Part shown: in pieces, positions 1 through 12,072 of the stretch
How the letters are laid out: each line of letters begins with the position of its first letter
Position numbering within the stretch: position 1 is the stretch's first letter
Source of the DNA: Haematobia irritans
Lineage: Eukaryota > Arthropoda > Insecta > Diptera > Muscidae
Direction: 5' to 3'
NCBI RefSeq assembly: GCF_050003625.1
Contig: NC_134398.1
Coordinates: 64,550,891-64,614,890, forward strand
Length of the DNA stretch: 64,000 nt
Notes under the pieces: model-generated
The model's input: only the letters and a program-made list of their open reading frames with translations
Databases searched by the model: none
Told to the model about the DNA's origin: nothing
Position numbers and translations under genes: made by a program

Positions 1-404
1 ACAATACTTTACGCGCGATTTTTTTGGAAAATATATATTTTGCTTTCATTTTTTCTTTCCACTAACAAAAGTACAATATAAAAGTTGGGCAAATAGGGCC
101 TCACAAGGAGTTGGGAAAAGCTTTATAGAACTATGTGGTAGACATTTAAAAAATAATTTATTGGCAGAAAAAATGGCCCGAGTTTATTTAATAGTTTATT
201 GTTTTACCAGCACCCGGCTAGGCTTACACTGGGAAATTGGTTTGTCACTGAACGTCTCATTACATATTCTCACTCAGTTACGAATATATTCGGTTCCATT
301 TGGAATATTTTTCATTTCTTTATTTCAATAAACTAACCTATGCAGTATATGTCTTCTTATTCAATGGGATAAGAAAGACTAATAACGTCTTTATACGACG
401 ATTT
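1..404. other. unassigned AT-rich DNA
   Basis: I see no coding frame, RNA gene or recognisable repeat end here. The stretch stops where the hairpin end of the first A copy begins. Confidence 0.5.
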
Positions 405-975
405 TTTATACCCTGCGCCACACTGTGGAACAGGGTATTATAAGTTAGTGCATATGTTTGCAACACCCAGAAGGAGACGAGATAGATACATGGTGTCTTT
501 GGCAAAAATGCTCAGGGTGGGTCGATATAGCCATGTCCGTCTGTCCGTGACACATTTTGTAATCAAAGTCTAGGTCGCAGTTTTAGTCCAATCGACTTCA
601 AATTTGGCACAAGTATGTGTTTTGGCTCAGAATAGAACCCTAGTGATTTTGGAAGAAATCGGTCCAGATTTAGATATAGTTCCCATATATATTTCGCCCG
701 ATATGGACTTATATGGCCCCAGAAGCCAGAATTTTAACCTAATTTGCTTAAAATTTTGCACAAAAAGAACAATTAGTACTATAGTCAAGTGTGCCAAATT
801 TAATAGAAATCGGTTCAGATTTAGATATAGGTCCCATATATATCTTTCGCCCGATATGGACTAATACGGTTCCAGAAGCCAGTGTTTTACCCCAATTTGG
901 CACTAGGAGTACAATTTGTACTATAGTAAAGTGTGCCAAATTTTATTGAAATCGGTTCAGATTTAGATATAGCTC

Positions 976-1217
<242 letters not shown>

Positions 1218-1221
1218 CATA

Positions 1222-2367
1222 CACCCAGAGAAATGGTTGGTTGCAATTCGATCATTACAATGGGGAAATGATGTCAGTAACTTATTTTTTGTTACAAGAA
1301 CAATGTTTTGATTATTTTCCCCATTATACATCCAACACGACCATAAAAAAGTTCACAGGATCAAAACGAAATTCCCATAACCATTCAATTGGTTACAATA
1401 ACCAATGCCGATAAATTTGGTTGTATGCTGCATAAAATTGTTGAGCTAACCACCAGCATAGAGAGACCTACATCATGGGAATCAACAAATGGTTGGTACA
1501 ACCAAAAGTTTAGTATACTAATAGAATCTTAGTTCACTTATTGGATGGGCGTAAGGTTGTTGTTGCAACAAATAAATATTTATATCAACATCGACATGGT
1601 AAATGGTATGACGCTACAAAATTTGCAAAACGGGGAACAGCATTTACTTGATAATAGTCCGCAATACATTGAATAAAGTTTATCCCATAGAAAAGAAGTT
1701 GCTTTCAGGTAAGTATCGCACCGATTTATAAAAAAGGAATATTACAGTTTCCATAAAAATTGCAGGATTCATACACCAACAAACACAAATACTTTTTACG
1801 GCAAGCGAGCTTTTTTTTATTGTATTGAGCATACATGACGAGTCTAAGTCGATCTGTATTTATATCTAGAGGATTAAGGAAGAAATTTCTGGCAAGTATA
1901 TATTGAATTAGGTTCTGTAGTTTGACCACATAATTGCAACCTAATAACCATCTGTCATTGGTAAACAAACATTATCTACAAAATATTGTAAATTGTAATG
2001 TAAATTGATCTCACGTATATGTAGATCAAAAGCCTTTGTTGTTAGCACCTTTTGTATTTATTTTCGTAGTTTATTATGATTGTAAATATTGTAATAAATT
2101 AATAAAATCGCAATATAGTCTGCCCTTTTATATAATATTGGAATTTGGTTAGGATAATAATAAAGAAAATCGAGGGCGGTTGCACCAACAAACAAACCAA
2201 TTAATATGATATAGCGACAACCAATGCAAAGTTGATCCAACATACTACCATTCAGTTACAATTGCCAAATGTTGGTTGTGCTGACAGATATCATTGATAG
2301 TTGATGGAACCACCTGCTTTCGGTTGGCAAATAATTCGGTTGAGGCAACGAATTTGTTTTCTGGGTG
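1222..2367. mobile_element. TA-inserted MITE with CACCCAGA/TCTGGGTG ends
   Basis: Inverted ends CACCCAGAGAAA and TTTTCTGGGTG are flanked by TA on both sides (1220-1221 and 2368-2369). The flanking A repeat reads continuously when the element is removed. The interior contains a TTTGTTGTTAGCACCT...TTTATTATGATTGTAAATA module (about 2035-2085), also present in element F (15.6 and 21.6 kb) and at about 61.5 kb. No coding frame is seen. The ends resemble those of the element at 9502-10936, so the two may belong to one Tc1/mariner-like superfamily. Confidence 0.8.
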
Positions 2368-3536
2368 TATATATATATATTTACACTCATATGACCACAG
2401 TGGCCAATCTTTCACTCCGATTTAAATCAAATTTTGCTCAGGGAGTAGACTTAGCAGTGTAGCTATGCGTGCCAAATTTGGTTGAAATCGGTTCAGTTTT
2501 AGATATAGCTCCAATATATATCTTTCGCCCAATATCGACTAATATGGCCCCAGAAGCCAGAGTTTTACCCTAATTTGCTTAAAATTTTGCACAAGAAGAA
2601 CAATTAGTACTATAGTCAAGTGTGCCAAATTTTATTGAAATCGGTTCAGATGTAGATATAACTCCCATATATATATTTCGCCCGATTTGGACTAATATGG
2701 TCCTAGAAGCCAGAGTTTCCGCCAATTTGGTTGAAATTATGCACTAGGAGTACAATGAGTAGTGTAGTCAATTGTGCCAAATTTTATTGAAATCGGTTCA
2801 GAGTTAGATATAGCTCCCATATATATCTTTCGCCCGATTTACACTCATATCACCACAGTGGCCAATCTTTTACTTTTTAAAAATACCAAAATTTTTCTTG
2901 TAAAATCGCCACTGCTTAGTCGAAAAGTTGTAAAAATGACTTTCCTTACTTGTTTATGTATCAATTTTTGATCATACACATACAACAATTTATTATTAAT
3001 TTTTCGCAAAGTAAAAATATCACACTCCATATTCAACAATGCGCGTTTTTCATTAGCACTCAAATTAGTACTGATCACGTGTAACTAATGCACGTTTGGC
3101 TAAAGCAGATGAATGCGACGGTATCAATAGGTCTGTTCGCTTACTTTCCCAGTAACAAATATCCAGTAAAAACTAGCAAGGCAGTAAGAGTGCATTTTAC
3201 TCTCTTTGCTTAAAATTGCTGAAATGTACATGCAAAAAAATCTTTCCTCCCAAACGAAATTTTAGACAAACAAAGTTCGTTTCTCATTTGCTTTTCGCTG
3301 TAAGGAAGTGTATTTGGAAGAAAAGTATATACTTTTTGTGATAAACGTTTATTCTTTTCCAGGATGTAAAAACAATTTCATAAAGACTAACTAAAAAAAA
3401 AACATCGTTTTCTTGCTAATTGCATTTTCCCTCACATCCACGAGGTTTTTTAGTTATTAACACTTTTTCCTGTAATACCATCAATGTAGAAGAAATTATA
3501 CGATTTTATAAATTTTTAATTTTTTTTTACCTTTCG

Positions 3537-3610
3537 CCTGGACAGAGAATTGAACCGCGGACCATGCACTTTGTAAGCCAACATACTAACCACTGAGCTA
3601 TGTACCTGTT
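3537..3610 (-). other. tRNA-like pol III head (left) in E1
   Basis: Read on the minus strand it has an A-box-like TAGCTCAGTGG and, about 34 bases on, a B-box-like GGTTCAATTCT (GGTTCGATTCT in the other two E copies). Arm pairing is poor, so this is a tRNA-derived promoter rather than a tRNA gene. No T-run follows it closely. Confidence 0.65.
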
Positions 3611-3720
3611 ATGGTCATCAATAGATAATTATCCATATAAGTTATATTTATATAGCATAGCTTGCGGCGGCCACGAACCGAATAAACAAAGTTTATTTGA
3701 CAGAAACAAATATTTATTTT

Positions 3721-3792
3721 GGCACCGTGGAGCAGTGGTTGCTACGTCCGACTTGCATGCCAAGGGTCGTGGGTTCGATCCCTGCTTCGACC
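3721..3792 (+). other. tRNA-like pol III head (right) in E1
   Basis: A-box-like GTGGAGCAGTGGTT and perfect B-box GGTTCGATCCC lie in a 72-base tRNA-sized segment ending CTGCTTCGACC. It is clearly homologous to the head of the SINE at 20831, which ends CTGCTTCGACC in the same way. T-runs follow at once, as expected for a pol III terminator. Confidence 0.7.
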
Positions 3793-4123
3793 AAAGATTT
3801 TTTTGTTTTTTTTACATATATTCCAGATATGTTCGGAAGATTCCGAAAAAATGTTCAACATTACATTGTACTATATTAAATTTTGAACTGTAAAATGTGT
3901 CTTATTAAAGATATAAAGTCAGAAAAGAACAGAGTTTGATATAAACGAAATGGACTGTGTTGTTGTTTCAAAAATAACCTTTTTATTGAAAAAATAAAAA
4001 TTTTGCAACAAACGAATTTTTTTGATGATAAAAGTTTAAAATTTTCGAAGCAATTCAAAAAACTCTAACAAAAGAAAAACGTTTTCGGTACACGTTTTCC
4101 AAACTTTTTTTTTTCTTTGCGTG

Positions 4124-4517
4124 TACGAGAACGACATCGAGTATTTATTATTATATTATACAATTTCAGCTTCTAACATATTTTTTAAATTCCAATTGTA
4201 ATTGTGGAACGTGTACATTGGAACTGGTACTTTGTTTGTAATCAAGACCCAGCTGGCAACGTATGCTATGATTTCCAAGATTTTACTTGGGAAAAAATCT
4301 CTATCAAAAATTTGCAATTTCTCTATCTAATAACTGTCTATTGTATTCTCTCTCCGGCTTTTTTTTTTTTGCTGACTTTTTGGTATAAACAAACGACTTC
4401 CAGTAACAATTTGTAATAATTATAATTATCAACAATTATCGGAGCTAATAAAAGTCAAAAAGTAGCTATGAGTATTAAAATGCTGTATTTAAAAATCTAT
4501 AAAACAACCTATAAAAT
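4124..4517. other. unassigned DNA with a dispersed repeat
   Basis: No gene is seen. The segment around 4300-4360 (TTGCAATTTCTCTATCTAAT, then CTGTC and ATTCTCTCT) resembles 60710-60765, so at least part of it is a dispersed repeat. Confidence 0.4.
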
Positions 4518-5027
4518 CTTTAATAATTATGTTGGTAAATTTTTAATTTTGGGGCATACTTTCATAATTTTGGGGCTCGTATACTCAAAATAATTTTATG
4601 AAAATGGACCAAATTTTTTTTTGGTCCATCTTCATTTTCATCATTCATAAAAATGGGGCCCATGTTCATGGGGTTTGTATTCATACGAAAAAGGGCCCCA
4701 AATTTTGGACCATTCTTCATTTCCCATTTGGGGCCTATTTTTCTGGGACCGTTGTTTATAGCACCGCTTTAGATACATTATGTTGGTGCTCATATTCATT
4801 ATGAAGCGTCGTCCTGTTTCATTTGGGTTTTAGGGCTCATTTTCCTGGGACCTATTTTCAAACCGCCCTTTATTTGAATTGATAGTACGGTCCATATAAT
4901 TTAGTGTTTAAAGATTATTGCTGCTGATATCTTACGAATTATATTCTCCTCCAATGCGTTAATTGAAGCAGGCACGAGTTTTAACATAGACCCCACAAAA
5001 CATAGTTTAAAGGCGTTAAATCGAACT
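4518..5027. repeat. tandem duplication, unit 1 (about 510 bp)
   Basis: The unit starts CTTTAATAATTATGTTGG and runs through GGGGCCCATGTTCATGG, AGCACCGCTTTAGATAC and CATAGTTTAAAGGCGTTAAA. The whole series is repeated 510 bases later. It contains a short hairpin, TGGACCAAA...TTTGGTCCA. It is non-coding. Confidence 0.9.
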
Positions 5028-5536
5028 CTTTAATAATTATGTTGGTAAATTTTTAATTTTGGGGAACACTTTCATAATTTTGGGGCTCATCTACGTAATC
5101 TCAAAATAATTTTTATGGAAATGGGCCAAATGTTTTTTTGGTCCATCTTAATTTTCATCATTCATAAAATTGGGGCCCATGTTCATGGGGTTTGTATATA
5201 TAACGAAAAAATTTTGGACCATGCTACATTTCCAATTTGGGGCCTATTTTTCTAGGACCGTTGTTTATAGCACCGCTTTAGATACATTATGTTGATGCTC
5301 ATATTCATTATAAAGCATCGTTCTGTTTCATTTGGGTTTTGGGGCTCATTTTCCTGGGACCTATTTCCCTGGGACCTATTTTCAATTTGAATTGATAGTA
5401 CGGTCCATATAATTTAGTATTTAAAGATTATTCCAGCTGGTATCTTACGAATAATATTGTTCTCCAATGCGTTAATTGAAGCAGACACGAGGTTTAACAT
5501 AGACCCCACAAAACATAGTTTAAAGGCGTTAAACTA
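5028..5536. repeat. tandem duplication, unit 2
   Basis: This is the second unit of the duplication that begins at 4518, collinear with the first and with small indels (for example a duplicated CCCTGGGACCTATTT near 5355). The similarity ends just after GGCGTTAAA. Divergence by eye suggests an old but not ancient event. Confidence 0.9.
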
Positions 5537-5799
5537 TTCAATAACTCCATTGTTTCGCAAGATTAGCATCATCTTTGACCACCAGTTCATAAACCGCAGC
5601 AAACTGTGGCATTTGGTTTGGATTTTGGATTGGTATGTTTCACAATGCTTCTGGCTGATCTTCACTCCAAAATCGACAATTCTGCTTATGTATCAGATAA
5701 CCGGTATGATGTGCTTGTTTGCTATGACATCTGTGAAAAATATTTAATATACATCAAGTCATTAAACAGACAACATCATATCTTTTCATAGTTTTAAAA

Positions 5800-6165
5800 A
5801 TGTCGAATTTTGTACCAGAAAGTGATGATTTGCGGAAAGCATTAATTTTTTGTTTTCATTTGTAGAAAAGTGCTGCAGAGTCGCATGGAATGCTTGCCGA
5901 GGCATGCTCTATCAGAAGCAACATGTAAAAGATGGTTTCAATGGTTCAGAAATAATGATTTTGATGTGAGAAATTAAGAACGTGGAATACCACCAAAAAA
6001 GTTTGAAGACGTCGAATTGAATGGAGATGACACTTTGAGTCAAAAGCAAATGACAGCAATGTTAAATGTTGCACAACAAACAATTTCTAACCGTTTAAAA
6101 GATATAAGAAAGATCCAAAAGTGTGGAAAATGGGTGCCATATGAAAAATTCGTTCATTTCATATC
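5800..6165 (+). pseudogene. mariner transposase remnant, N-terminal part (mauritiana-type)
   Basis: The frame opens with ATG and reads MSNFVPES...LIFCFHL, then a stop codon and KSAAESHGMLAEA. This matches the start of mauritiana-subfamily mariner transposases (Mos1-like), which begin MS(S/N)FVP and have an FCFHLKKTAAES segment. A frameshift follows near the third helix. Further on, fragments of the second helix-turn-helix can be recognised in other frames (QQTISNRLKD, KVWKMGAI). Only the DNA-binding region is present; the catalytic D,D34D part is missing and the sequence passes into a G element at 6176. It is a dead 5' fragment. Confidence 0.75.
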
Positions 6166-6175
6166 GGTATACCTG

Positions 6176-6342
6176 CACTGAAATAACAGCGAAACCACCA
6201 GGAAGAAAAATTATGGTTAATTTTAGAAAATTTAGATTATTTCTAGAAAATTTTAACTAAACTGTATTAGAAACGTTGACATCATGACAATATAACAAAA
6301 ATAAGTAAATATTTTTCGACAAATTCAAGAAAATTTTTTGGA
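6176..6342 (+). mobile_element. Element G, partial copy (left arm)
   Basis: It starts CACTGAAATAACAGCGAAACC and follows the left arm seen at 11041 and 24324, down to TTTCGACAAATTCAAGAAAA. The hAT element at 6351 interrupts it, and no matching right arm is obvious beyond 9070. Confidence 0.65.
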
Positions 6343-6350
6343 CATACACC

Positions 6351-9062
6351 TAGGGTTGCCAGAAGATGGTTGCCGGAATCCGGGACTTTGCGCCTTACAT
6401 TGCGGGATTTGTCGGTACAAGCAAAAAGTCAAATTTCAGTTTCAATTTCATATAAAATTTTATTTATTGGGTAAAACAAAAAACTTAACAGTCTCATTTT
6501 TTATTCAATGTAAATGTCATACATTTGTAACATAAAAAATAACCTTAGAATATATAGTTATATATATTTAGTTATATATATTTTATATATAAAGTCAGTC
6601 TAACTCATTTTTGCCACATGTACTTTGTACTATTTTTTACTGAAGTGACTAGTTTAGTTCCTTCGCCTGTTTTTAAAAATGATTCGAATTGTTGGCAATT
6701 TGTATTAATATTTAGTCTAACAACCAATTCTGCTTTTATGAGATCAAAAGACATTTTATTTCTTTCCTTAGTATATAAATTATTCAAAATACTAAAAACT
6801 CTTTCACAATAAGCATTACTTATGGGTATTGAATATACAAATGATACCAATTTAAATAAATTTTCATGGTTTTCCCTACCGCATTTTTCGAAAAAAGTTG
6901 CCCATATTTTATCACTTAGTCTTTCTTTTGGTAAATTTGCATAAACGCCACGTAAAACACAGTAGTCGTTATAAAGTCCATCATTGTCTACAGTCTGGGA
7001 AATTCCTAAATATGTTGAAGCCTCTAAAACTTTCTCCCAAGATGGCAACGATGTTTTTATATCAAACATCGATATTTTTGCAAATGTAGCTGTTTCTTGG
7101 AAGTCAAATATACAATTGCCGTTTTTAAAAAGTTTGAAGCTTCGTTCTCAAAAACAATTTTGTCTTTCAAAGGAATATATTGCATTATAGACATCGCTTT
7201 GCTACCATAAAATGAGTCATGTAATCGACACTGTAAGCTATTTCGCAAGGTACTCATTATAGGATATATTTCTACAATAGTACATGTGTCATTTTCTAGA
7301 GCCAATATTGATTTCTGAAACTCTTGTAAAATATGTTGTACAAAGTACAAGTATGTTTCCGATATGCTCTCCACTGTACTTTCTTCTTCTTCAGAATATC
7401 CGGAATCCGAAACTCCTCTAGAAATAAATTCCCAAATTTCAATCCGGCAATTTTCCTTTCCTTTTTGTAAGAAATAGTATTTAACCGCTGGCCAACATAA
7501 AATTAGTCTTTCGATCGCAGGTAACAGTGACAGCCACCTAGTCGGCACATGTCGTAGCAATGTTTTGTATTCTAATTCAGCGAACTCGAAACATTTATTC
7601 AGGCTTTCATTTCTTTTGGGAGAGGAACTAAATTCATTGAAAGTTTTTATTACGATATTTTCAATATCGACAGATAATTTATTTAATGCCTTTTTCAATG
7701 AATTGTTTATAACATGGCAGTTGCAGTTAGCCTTTATAATGTTGTTATTTGTTGTTTTTAATTTTTGGTACACGGAGTTGTGGATGCCATAAATCACTGA
7801 AGCATTATCTGCGCTATATGCAGATATTTGATTAATATTTAAATTATTTTTAGCTGTGATATCCATTAGCTTCAAATATATATCCTCAGATTTTTCTGAG
7901 CAGTCTTCATAAAAATCTAAAATCTTTTTCTCGATTCCATTTACTTCATTAAAGTATTGGACAGCATAAGGATATGTTTTAACATTACCAACGGTAGAAG
8001 CGTCACAGCTTATAGAAAAATACGGAGTGTTTTTCAATTCAGAAACTAATTGATTTTGGGCGAATGGAGCGATAATATTTCTTGTTATGGCGGCTGCTTT
8101 AGTTCTTCCCAAGCTGATATTTACCGACATATTACTATCTGGAAATATTTTCGATAGCCATTTAACTTGACAATCCAGGCTGCTGTAACTTAAGCTGTGC
8201 ATAACGTTATGGTAAACCAACATTAGCTCAGCGATGGCAATGGCTGTTTCTTTTGTAGTGCCATTCGAAACTGTGAATTTGGAAATCGCCATGGACATGG
8301 ACCTTGAATTTTGAATGTGAATATGCCTCTGCGTTTGCATATGCTTATTCAACGATCGACACCCTTCGTATTTAATGGACACTTCCGTAAGACACCAAAT
8401 GCATTCCGCCGTAGTTTCGTTCTTTTTCCTTAACCATTTGCTATACTCAGGCAATTGGCACCATCCATCATTAAATGTAGTAAGTCTTTTTCTTTTTGAT
8501 GTAGTTGGTTGCTCAGAATCATTCATTATTCGTCGTTTACTGCATGTGAAAGAATAAAATTACTATTACTATATATATAGAATTGGAAACTTACCGTGAA
8601 CTGATTATTATGGTTTATACAGCTACATTTCATAGAAAAATGCAAATTTGAAATGAATTTAGTACTGACAGCTGATCATTTGAATGACAGTGATGGTAAA
8701 TTGATTTTTGTTTGTGATGTGAGTAAATGGAATGGTACAAAAACTAACTAATGCATTAAAATCCAGCGATGGTAAATTTATCGATTTTTGTTTGTGATGA
8801 GATTTAGGGGAATGGTACAAAACCTAATGATGGACAAAAAGAAGCGCACTTAAAATGGATGTGAATCCGAAACCAAAATTTTTGTGAAAGCGATTTGATT
8901 TCAAATGGTTTTCTTTCAGAGAAATAGGGAGAAATAAAAAAGATATGCGATGACTAATTGAAATTCCGGGATTTTTGGCAAATTTTGTGAAAGATCCGGG
9001 ACACTTCCTGGAGACGAAATTCCGGGACAATCCAGGCGAATCCCGGCCATCTGGCAAGCCTA
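6351..9062 (-). mobile_element. hAT-superfamily DNA transposon, nearly complete
   Basis: The 2.7-kb element has inverted ends TAGGGTTGCCAGA and, read inward from the right, TAGGCTTGCCAGATGG. It is flanked by an exact 8-bp target duplication, CATACACC (6343-6350 and 9063-9070). Both subterminal regions contain CCGGGA motifs. It encodes one transposase on the minus strand with a single visible frame break. Eight-base duplications and these ends are diagnostic of hAT elements. Confidence 0.95.
6605..8526 (-). pseudogene. hAT transposase with N-terminal BED finger, one frameshift
   Basis: The first frame (8526 down to 7057, 489 codons) starts MNDSEQPTTSKRKR. It has a BED-type zinc finger with C42-x2-C45 and H62-x5-H68. 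The catalytic-core motifs include SISCDAS (D175, probable first acidic residue), SADNAS and CNCHVINNSLKKA, followed by VPTRWLSLLPAIERLI. The second frame (7069 down to 6605) carries the hAT C-terminal dimerisation domain: VYSIPISNAYCERVFS followed by KAELVVRLN. Reading passes from one frame to the other through a 1-base shift at about 7080-7115. The combined length, about 640 residues, is normal for an insect hAT transposase. It should act in the nucleus on the element's own ends. The single break means either a recent loss of function or an assembly error; no intron signal explains it. Confidence 0.9.
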
Positions 9063-9070
9063 CATACACC

Positions 9071-9499
9071 TAAAAAACATATTGTCGTGAGGTCAAAGAT
9101 TTCATGTCTTTAAAATTCGAATGCAAATTTTTCTTAGCATAGAAGACGCATTTCTCTAATATAAAGTTTTTTTCCTTTTCACTGCAGTCGTATTGTCCTT
9201 ATAATTAAGTGATTTGACTTGAAAATGGGTATCATGACATGAAAGAAAAAATGTTTGGGCTAAGGTCAACTTGACTTTAATAATTCAGAAAAATTCTTTA
9301 AAATTAATGAAATTGTCTTTAAATTTGTTGTCTTTTTGCATCCTGACAACAAAGCAAAAAATCATATATATGATAAGTTTTTCAACACTTTATTTTAAAT
9401 AGGTTTTTTACTTGAAACATAGCATAATTTCTACTGGAAGTCGAGTCTGAATTTGGAAAATAAAGTTGTCGTTAACTCGTTTTTAAAGGGCTTTGATAG
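9071..9499. other. unassigned AT-rich DNA
   Basis: No coding frame or clear repeat end is visible between the hAT target duplication and the next TA-flanked element. Confidence 0.4.
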
Positions 9500-9501
9500 T
9501 A

Positions 9502-10936
9502 CACCCAGAAAAAAGTGACCCCTTCTGTAAGTTAAAATGAACTCATTGTGAAGAAAGTTGAACTTCGTATAGCGCCAAAGCCATTTTTATTTGTTTGAAC
9601 GATGTGATTTTCGTAGAAATTAGGAATAATGTATTCCATATATTAGTTAACATTTTCCTATATTTATGTACCACTATACTACAGAATGAAAAAATTTAAC
9701 TAATTTGAATTCATATATGGAATGATTTTATTGAAATTTTTTCATTCATTTGGACAAATCTTACACATTTGTGGAAAAATTTTACTTCATAATTAGAACT
9801 GCTTACCTTCGTTTTTAAATACAATTTTATTAATTTCTATAAGCAACTTTATCTTCAATAAAAGACATGTTTTATTAATATATTGAATATATTTATTAAG
9901 AATCAACAGCATCGAATCTCTTTGAAATATTAGTTTATTATTCCACTATTTCCAATTTCCGTGTGATATTATCAACTGTAAAACGCACTTTTTCTTCTTC
10001 TTGTACTTTTCACTTTTAATAAGTTGCTGCCTAACGATTTTGTCCTCCTTTTACAATTTCAATACCTACAAATATAAAAAATCATAAAACATTTTTGTTC
10101 CAAAAGGTTAGCGTCACTGAATATTACCTGATAATTGAAGATTCCAAAATGAAGACAAATGAAAGGGTTGTTATTCTGCTGGTGTTTTCTTCCTTTATAC
10201 ACTATCACGAACATTGATAGATTTATTTAAAAAAAACGAAAATTTTTCTCACTAATTTAAAATAACAAATATTTTATATATTTTATTTGTTATTTATTAT
10301 ATTATTTTACCATATTATTTTTTAACAATCTCTCCGTATACCAAAACAACGCGATTCCAACTAGAAAAACAACCGACGCGCAAACATATCGATTACACCC
10401 ACGCGCAAACACATCGATTACGATGACAGGTATCGATTACAGGTAGGCAATAGAAATTTAGGAAAATTTCCTATATTCTAACAAGCGTGTTTCCTTAAGT
10501 TTATAAAGGATTGCATACTTCTTAGTACGAATGAACTAAAATATTTTTCTATGCCAAGTGTTGTTCGTATGTATGAAAAACTTTCTATTATAAAGGAAGT
10601 CGCAATTATCATTTTATAAGAAATTTTACTAATTTTGAGGAAACTTGGTTTTAGTTCGGTTTTTGTTTATTTTTACGAATGCTTTGTTATCGGTGAATAA
10701 AATTTTCTTTTTCAGTAGTAAATTCTTATACCCAGCGAAGAAAATAGTATGAGTAAAATTCCATGCCTTATTCTAGTTAATGAACTATTCCTAACTGCTT
10801 ACAGTTTAGGATTTTTTTACTGAAACGAGTAAATTTTATTATTTTTCACAAAAATTTACCTTGATGGAAATAAAATGGATAAACTATATTGATGAAAATT
10901 TTTTCCTTTAGTTTCGAAGGCACTTTTTTCTGGGTG
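9502..10936. mobile_element. TA-inserted element with CACCCAGAAAAAAGTG ends
   Basis: A 16-base terminal inverted repeat, CACCCAGAAAAAAGTG / CACTTTTTTCTGGGTG, is flanked by TA (9500-9501 and 10937-10938). The 1.4-kb interior has no open frame of note. Near 10360-10445 three ATCGATTAC motifs occur within about 55 bases. The structure is that of a non-autonomous Tc1/mariner-type element, perhaps the same superfamily as the one at 1222. Confidence 0.85.
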
Positions 10937-11777
10937 TATATGAGAAAAAAGCTGAAAAACGAAAAATTAAATTTTGCTTCTGAGAAGCAAGTACACAAAC
11001 CCCAAATTTAAAAGAGAATTGTGTCCTAAAGGTATCCTTACACTGAAAAAACAGTGAACCCACCAGGAAAGAAAATTTTAGCTAATTGTAGAAAAATTTG
11101 ATTAATTGTAGAAAATTGTAACTAAACTGTATTATAAACGCAGATGTCGCGCCGATTTCGCAAAAACAAGTAAAAAATTTTCGACAAATTTAAGAAGATT
11201 TATTAGACAAAATTATTATTTTTCACTTATTAAAGAAAATTTCGTAGTTTGAAGGAAAAAATTGGAGTTCAAAATTGCAAAAATGTCTTTAGTGCCATAC
11301 GAAGTTCATGATGGACGCATTATTGGTAAAATTTACAAATATTAAGGAATTCTGAACTATTTTGTGGGAGACACGAATTTAGTTCATTTTTATACATCAA
11401 TTGTGTATAATGTTTTCTTCTGCTTTAGTTAAGTTAACTTACGTATGTAAAAAATTGTTAATGGCATGGAAACAAGGCCGTAGCCAGGATTTTAATTCGG
11501 GGGTGGGGTTCAATTTAAAAAAAAAATTTTCATATAATCTCATGTGTAGAAAATTTTATTTATGCATAGGTAATGTATACAATATTTTTATAATATTAAA
11601 TTGAGCCGACGTGCTTTTTGGGCAGCAAATAAATCAATTACTTCTTCAGTCGGCACATTTATTCGGCGATGAACCGACATTAATGCCAATCCATTGAGTC
11701 TACTCTCGCTAGTCGAATTTCTAAGATACGTCTTTAATCTCTTCATTGTTGAAAATGAACGTTCGGATTAGCACGTA

Positions 11778-12063
11778 CACACAAAAAAATTTCACGAAAA
11801 TTTTTCCAATTAAAATTTTAATTGAGTTTTAAAAAATATTCAATTAAAAATTTAATTGATTTAACAAATTTTTTAATTGAAACAAAAATCAATCACAAAA
11901 ATAATAGTATCAACTAATTTTTTAATTGGATCAATTAACTTTTTAATTGACCTTCAATTAATTTTTTAATTGATACTATCATTTCTGTGATTGAAGACAT
12001 TTCAATTAAAAATTAATTGGATCAATTAATTTCGTGATTGAATCAGAATTTTTTTTTTGTGTG
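11778..12063. mobile_element. Element H, copy H1 (AATTAA-rich MITE)
   Basis: Ends CACACAAAAAAATTTCACG and TTTTTTTGTGTG are flanked by TA (11776-11777 and 12064-12065). The interior is a run of ATTGATCAATTAA-type motifs that can fold on themselves. Copies: 14207-14478 and, inverted, 30042-30305. Confidence 0.88.
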
Positions 12064-12072
12064 TAGTAACTG

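Larger units (their letters stand above)
3229..4123. mobile_element. Element E, copy E1: TA-inserted MITE carrying two tRNA-like heads
   Basis: Ends C(A)TGCAAAAAAA and CTTTGCGTG form a short inverted repeat flanked by TA (3227-3228 and 4124-4125). Copies with the same ends and interior are at 23044-23948 and 57190-58107. Inside are two tRNA-like segments pointing outwards, about 110 bp apart: one on the minus strand (about 3537-3610) and one on the plus strand (3721-3792). The left arm also contains a conserved module (CACATC...TTAGTT...CCTGTAATACC...AATGTAGAAGAAATTATAC) shared with element F. There is no protein-coding capacity. It could be a MITE that captured SINE heads, or a SINE pair now mobilised by a transposase; the constant TA flanks favour DNA transposition. 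Confidence 0.8.

Noticed and set aside
3721..3792. Functional tRNA gene
   Set aside because: A and B boxes are good but stem pairing, especially of the anticodon arm, is poor. Homology to the SINE head marks it as tRNA-derived repeat.
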